This document shows positions 39,911 to 42,887 of a DNA stretch of 42,887 bases, piece by piece. Each line of letters opens with the position of its first letter. The first letter of the stretch is position 1. This DNA comes from a virus. A program made the translations under genes and the position numbers. Where the stretch lies: the IMG/VR virus record IMGVR_UViG_3300048023_000715, positions 1 to 42,887 of that record, one strand, 5' to 3'. The notes under the pieces were generated by a model. The model ran no database searches, was not told the origin of the DNA, and was given only the letters and a program-made list of their open reading frames with translations.

Positions 39911-40369
39911 ATGGAACAAGAACGTTATTATGAATATATGAAACGTCGAATGAGAGAAGAGGACGCTAAATTGAGTATTACAAATAGATTAGAAAATGCA
40001 AAAAGAAGTATTTGGGTAACCTTTACTAAAGAAGGTATTCACAAGTATCCAGCAGCACTTGACGATCCTGCGCTGGCAACAGGTGACGAATATGATGTAA
40101 GTTTCTTAGGATACCCACATCGTCATACATTTCATTTTAAAGTACAAATTCAAGTAACACACAACGATAGAGACATTGAATTTATTCAATTCAAGCGTTG
40201 GTTAGAATCATTGTATGTAGGTGATATCCTACAACTAGACTACAAGAGCTGTGAGATGATCGCAGATGACTTGTATCAAAAGATTAACGACAAATATCCC
40301 GGCCGGTTTGTTGTTATTGATGTCGCCGAAGATGGCGAAAACGGCTGTCAAATTGTATACCCAGGATAA
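39911..40369 (+). CDS. T-fold protein resembling QueD (6-carboxytetrahydropterin synthase-like)
   Basis: A 152-residue protein. The order of motifs matches QueD: a first zinc-His strand (VTFTKEGIHKYPAAL, H44), a second GYPHRHTFHFKVQIQV (H70, H72, compare HGHSFMVRLEI), DIEFIQFKRWLESLY, then SCEMIADDLYQKI and VVIDVAEDGENGCQIVY (compare VMVKETCTAGCIY). The three zinc histidines are kept, but the catalytic Cys and LDHxxLN of QueD are not seen. So it is QueD-like in fold with uncertain chemistry. QueD makes a preQ0 precursor, which would suit the DpdA-like gene upstream. Confidence 0.5.
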   Translation: MEQERYYEYMKRRMREEDAKLSITNRLENAKRSIWVTFTKEGIHKYPAALDDPALATGDEYDVSFLGYPHRHTFHFKVQIQVTHNDRDIEFIQFKRWLESLYVGDILQLDYKSCEMIADDLYQKINDKYPGRFVVIDVAEDGENGCQIVYPG

Positions 40370-40382
40370 GGAATAAGGTACA

Positions 40383-40571
40383 ATGACTATCAAGAATCCG
40401 GTAGTAACTAAAATTTTTAACGACTTAGACGAGCTGCACGATTTTTGTCGTACAGAAGGCTATCCATTTAATGAAGCAGATTTATACAAAAAAGATGCTC
40501 GTGTATGGGGAGCTTTTACAAAGTATAAAAATTGGATCCGAGCTAAGAATCGGAATAAAGGACGTAATTAA
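40383..40571 (+). CDS. Small conserved hypothetical protein
   Basis: A 62-residue basic protein. VTKIFNDLDELHDFCRTEGY, then FNEADLYKKDARVWGAFTKY and a basic end form a short helical domain whose pattern occurs in marine T4-like phages. No function is known. AAGG precedes ATG; the stop overlaps the next gene (TAATG). Confidence 0.55.
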   Translation: MTIKNPVVTKIFNDLDELHDFCRTEGYPFNEADLYKKDARVWGAFTKYKNWIRAKNRNKGRN

Positions 40572-41734
40572 TGCGTAAACTGTTTTATATGGGCTTAGAG
40601 CCTTATGAAGGCAGGTACACACTACAGCTAGAAGAATGGAGTAGGCGTACTTTCCAGCGTCGAAACATTGACTGGGTAAGTGTACCTGGTACAACTATTG
40701 ATAATACAAAAGCAATACAAGTAGGCCAGGTGTTAGATGCACACGGCCGTTCCTACTTTGCTATGTCGCAAATGATGAACTTGGTGCAAATGATGCGTAA
40801 CGGCGAAGTGACAGGTGAAGATGTTATTTTCTTTGAAGATATGTTTCAGCCTGGTATGGAGTCGTTGCCTTACATTATGGATCAGATTCCAGCAGAACAA
40901 CAGCCACAAGTTTGGATACGTTGTTTGGCACAGGCAGTAGACCCAGATGACTTTGTACACGTTTGGGGTATGGGTAAATGGATGAGTTTGTATGAAGAAA
41001 TGTGCAACGAGTTTGTTACTGGTGTATTAGCAAGTAATGAAGAAATGGTTGCACATATGAAAATAGCAAACTGGAAAGCACCTATTTACAACATTAGCGG
41101 ACTTGCATTTGATAAAACAGAAGTGCAACTTAGAGTAGGCGAAATTAAGCCTTGGGATGAACGTGAGAATCGTGTTGTTTTTGCAGCACGTTTTGATCAA
41201 GAAAAACAGCCAGACTTTTTTATGGATATTGCTGAACAACTTAATGACGAAAACATTGAGTTTGCTATTCTACAAGGTGGTCCATTAAGAAGTAATAATC
41301 AAAAATATATTGATAGAGCAAGAGCTCTTGAAAAAGCAGGTTGCTTAAAAATTTATGAAAACTTAAAAAAGAATGATTACTATCATATTGTAAATCATAG
41401 TAAAGTTTTGTTTAATTGTGCATTGCAAGATTGGACAAGTAATACAGTAAGTGAAGCAGATGCATTAGGTTGTAATGTATTGTTTCCTGCATATAGAAGT
41501 TTTCCTGAGATATTTGCAAACGATCATACAAGAATGTATGTGCCTTGGAGTGTTACAGATGCAGTTAACAAACTACAGCCATTGCTAGATTCTCCGCACA
41601 AAGACTTAGGTGCAATCAGTAATTGGACTAGTGCAACTATTGATCGTTACATTGATATTATGCAAGGCAACGGTGAAAAGTGGCGTAGAGACAGCAATCG
41701 TTATAGAGATCACGTAGCGGAGACAAAGTATTGA
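40571..41734 (+). CDS. GT-B glycosyltransferase-like protein
   Basis: A 387-residue protein. The second half looks like a GT-B nucleotide-sugar domain: NRVVFAARFDQEKQPDFFMD, FAILQGGPLRSNN and then SNTVSEADALGCNVLFPAYR, the usual strand-helix-EAxAxGxP region of GT4-type transferases. The N-terminal half contains EDVIFFEDMFQPGMESLPYI. It probably moves a sugar onto phage DNA, protein or a host glycan; the target is unknown. It follows the QueD-like gene and precedes the epimerase. Confidence 0.7.
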   Translation: MRKLFYMGLEPYEGRYTLQLEEWSRRTFQRRNIDWVSVPGTTIDNTKAIQVGQVLDAHGRSYFAMSQMMNLVQMMRNGEVTGEDVIFFEDMFQPGMESLPYIMDQIPAEQQPQVWIRCLAQAVDPDDFVHVWGMGKWMSLYEEMCNEFVTGVLASNEEMVAHMKIANWKAPIYNISGLAFDKTEVQLRVGEIKPWDERENRVVFAARFDQEKQPDFFMDIAEQLNDENIEFAILQGGPLRSNNQKYIDRARALEKAGCLKIYENLKKNDYYHIVNHSKVLFNCALQDWTSNTVSEADALGCNVLFPAYRSFPEIFANDHTRMYVPWSVTDAVNKLQPLLDSPHKDLGAISNWTSATIDRYIDIMQGNGEKWRRDSNRYRDHVAETKY

Positions 41735-42606
41735 AAGTTTTAGTTACAGGTGCAACAGGATACATAGGAAGTCACGTTTGTAAACTACTTAAACAACGTG
41801 GACACTTTGTAGTGGGCTGGGATATTAATATTCACGGCGAACACAATGATGTATCCGCATACTGTAACGAATTTTCTAATGTTGATGTTACTGGGCAATA
41901 TGTAGGCGGCATTTATGATGCTGTTGTGCATTTAGCAGGACGTAGTGTAGTACCAGATAGTATGAAGGAGCCAAGCGAATACTATAGAGTAAATGTAATG
42001 GGTACACTTAATCTTTTAAATAAAATAACTTGTCCACACATATTATTCGCTAGTACAAGTAGTGCTTGGGAAATGGAATCACCTTATGCAAGGAGTAAAG
42101 TGGCAGCAGAAGATGTAATCAAGGAGAAAGCAGATGGATACACCATCTTTAGATTTTTTAACGTATCTGGTACTGACGGCGTTCATCGTCAACTGGGTAC
42201 TCCTACCCATCTTATTCGTGTCGCTGCTATGGTGGCTGCTGGCAAGATTCCAGACATTAAGATCTTTGGTACGGACTATGCTACTAGGGATGGCACTTGC
42301 ATTCGCGATTATATTCATATTGTTGATTTGGCTTGTGCCATTGTCAACGGAATCGAACGTGGTCCCGCAAATACGCCATATGAATGTCTTGGTAGTAACG
42401 TAGGATATAGTGTACGTGAGGTAATCAGCACTATGGAACAAGTTACTAATAAAAAGTTAAATATAATCGAAGCTGATCGTAGAGTTGGTGATGCAGTTTC
42501 TAGTGTAGTTGATAATTTAAGTGATTTGGTTATATTAGAAAAAAATATAGAAGATATGTGTTTAGATCAATATAAATTAGAAAGGAGCAAAAATGCATTC
42601 GAGTGA
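41731..42606 (+). CDS. NAD-dependent sugar epimerase/dehydratase (extended SDR, GalE-like)
   Basis: A 291-residue enzyme. The N-terminus MKVLVTGATGYIGSHVCKLL carries TGxxGxxG. The catalytic part is STSSAWEMESPYARSK (Ser, Y119, K123), followed by FFNVSGTDG and DGTCIRDYIHIVDLACA, the family's DxxRDYIHVxD motif. It changes a nucleotide sugar, probably a UDP-sugar C4 epimerisation. The start is TTG 41731, which overlaps the glycosyltransferase stop; GGAG lies upstream. It works in the same area of metabolism as the genes at 34541-36790. Confidence 0.88.
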   Translation: MKVLVTGATGYIGSHVCKLLKQRGHFVVGWDINIHGEHNDVSAYCNEFSNVDVTGQYVGGIYDAVVHLAGRSVVPDSMKEPSEYYRVNVMGTLNLLNKITCPHILFASTSSAWEMESPYARSKVAAEDVIKEKADGYTIFRFFNVSGTDGVHRQLGTPTHLIRVAAMVAAGKIPDIKIFGTDYATRDGTCIRDYIHIVDLACAIVNGIERGPANTPYECLGSNVGYSVREVISTMEQVTNKKLNIIEADRRVGDAVSSVVDNLSDLVILEKNIEDMCLDQYKLERSKNAFE

Positions 42607-42868
42607 ATTAGAAGGAACTGATAATTTATATTATTGGGTATTACGTGCTATTGAATTTTTAGATGATGGAGAATTTTTAGAAGGAATTATGTGGTTTGAA
42701 GAACAAGCAAAACATATTTTAGATAATATTCAAGAATGGCCAGAAAATCCTCAATTACTAGAAGATTGTAAAGATGCTCGTGAAATGATTCAAAACGAAG
42801 ATTGGCCCGGTGTATTAGAAGCAATTGAAAATCTTAGAATGCATATGGAAAATATGGAGTACTTATAA
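42593..42868 (+). CDS. Small acidic helical protein
   Basis: A 91-residue acidic protein with helices NLYYWVLRAIEFLDDGEFLE, HILDNIQEWPENPQLLEDC and PGVLEAIENLRMHMENMEYL, spaced like a TPR-type hairpin. No known motif is present. AGGAG ribosome site; overlaps both neighbours. Function is unknown. Confidence 0.6.
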   Translation: MHSSELEGTDNLYYWVLRAIEFLDDGEFLEGIMWFEEQAKHILDNIQEWPENPQLLEDCKDAREMIQNEDWPGVLEAIENLRMHMENMEYL

Positions 42869-42887
42869 TGCGTGATCACGCAGAAAA
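42868..42887 (+). CDS. Start of a further gene, truncated by the window
   Basis: ATG 42868 overlaps the preceding stop as TAATG and continues for only 20 bases (MRDHAE) to the window edge. The coupled start suggests the operon goes on. Nothing further can be read. Confidence 0.4.

Noticed and set aside
39903-39931. TTGACA-N17-TATTAT inside the start of the QueD-like gene
   Set aside because: Spacing is ideal, but it overlaps coding sequence from the ATG at 39911, which suits the gene order better; left as a possible weak promoter only.
42134-42403. Plus-strand hydrophobic frame inside the epimerase
   Set aside because: It overlaps the SDR catalytic region in another frame and looks membrane-like only because of the shifted reading of AT-rich codons; no ribosome site.
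1-42887. tRNA genes, CRISPR arrays, IS elements, integrase or attachment sites
   Set aside because: No cloverleaf-like tRNA sequence, regular repeat-spacer array, transposase or recombinase frame, or flanking repeat was found by eye; gaps between genes are too short to hide most of these.

Overview
The window is a stretch of a large, strictly lytic, T4-like (myovirus-type) marine phage genome. The evidence is the replication and recombination core (family B DNA polymerase of gp43 type, gp44 clamp-loader ATPase, gp45-type sliding clamp, DexA-type exonuclease, DsbA-like protein), the T4-late-type TATA elements (NATAAATA or CTAAATA) in front of structural and lysis genes, and a set of auxiliary genes usual in marine T4-like phages (phoH, thyX, mazG-type, peptide deformylase, GroES-like, nucleotide-sugar genes). 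The DNA is AT-rich and almost fully coding, with start-stop overlaps such as ATGA and TAATG. Only phoH is on the minus strand. No photosynthesis genes, tRNAs, integrase, IS elements or CRISPR arrays were seen. A seven-iron ferredoxin of FdxA type, a Bax-inhibitor-1-type membrane protein and a DUF465/YdcH-like protein point to an alphaproteobacterial host (SAR11-like or similar) rather than a cyanobacterium, but that is inference.

Layout. 1-6.7 kb: tail-fibre or baseplate-associated structural proteins, including a 1639-residue protein with an embedded HAD-phosphatase-like domain, putative Ig-like repeats and a cupredoxin-like module. 6.7-9.2 kb: a DnaE-fragment protein, a conserved hypothetical, a GroES-like cochaperonin, a MazG-fold protein and a Bax-inhibitor-like protein. 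9.2-13.4 kb: a replication and metabolism operon behind a sigma70-type promoter (exonuclease, small proteins, MazG-fold protein, gp44, ferredoxin, ThyX), closed by a clear intrinsic terminator. 13.4-14.1 kb: phoH on the minus strand. 14.3-18.9 kb: late genes and the lysis region (GH19 endolysin, overlapping spanin pair, lipoprotein CHAP/NlpC-like hydrolase, three small membrane proteins). 18.9-22.5 kb: a proteostasis block (DnaJ-like, peptide deformylase, ClpA-like unfoldase). 22.5-31.2 kb: probably virion or head-associated proteins with recurring short N-terminal [I/L/F]xE motifs and Lys/Cys-rich C-terminal modules, including a second HAD nucleotidase. 31.2-36.8 kb: dsbA-like gene, a small membrane protein, DNA polymerase, then sugar-nucleotide genes (cupin, cytidylyltransferase, phosphomannomutase, truncated UDP-sugar dehydrogenase). 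36.8-42.9 kb: sliding clamp, a TGT/DpdA-like transglycosylase, small proteins, a QueD-like T-fold protein, a glycosyltransferase, an NAD-dependent epimerase and hypotheticals.

How it works together. Four sigma70-like promoters (9190, 31242, 31805, 36780) head blocks for replication, nucleotide supply, DNA modification and sugar chemistry. T4-late-type elements head blocks for virion, lysis and folding functions. The most interesting candidates are the DpdA-like and QueD-like pair (possible 7-deazaguanine DNA modification), the phage FdxA ferredoxin, the ClpA homologue that keeps a ClpP-docking tripeptide, the HAD domain shared between a tail protein and a free enzyme, and a hairpin-plus-internal-promoter arrangement before the exonuclease that resembles the T4 gene e/soc/49 RNA switch. 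All family calls come from reading motifs by eye; no database search was run.
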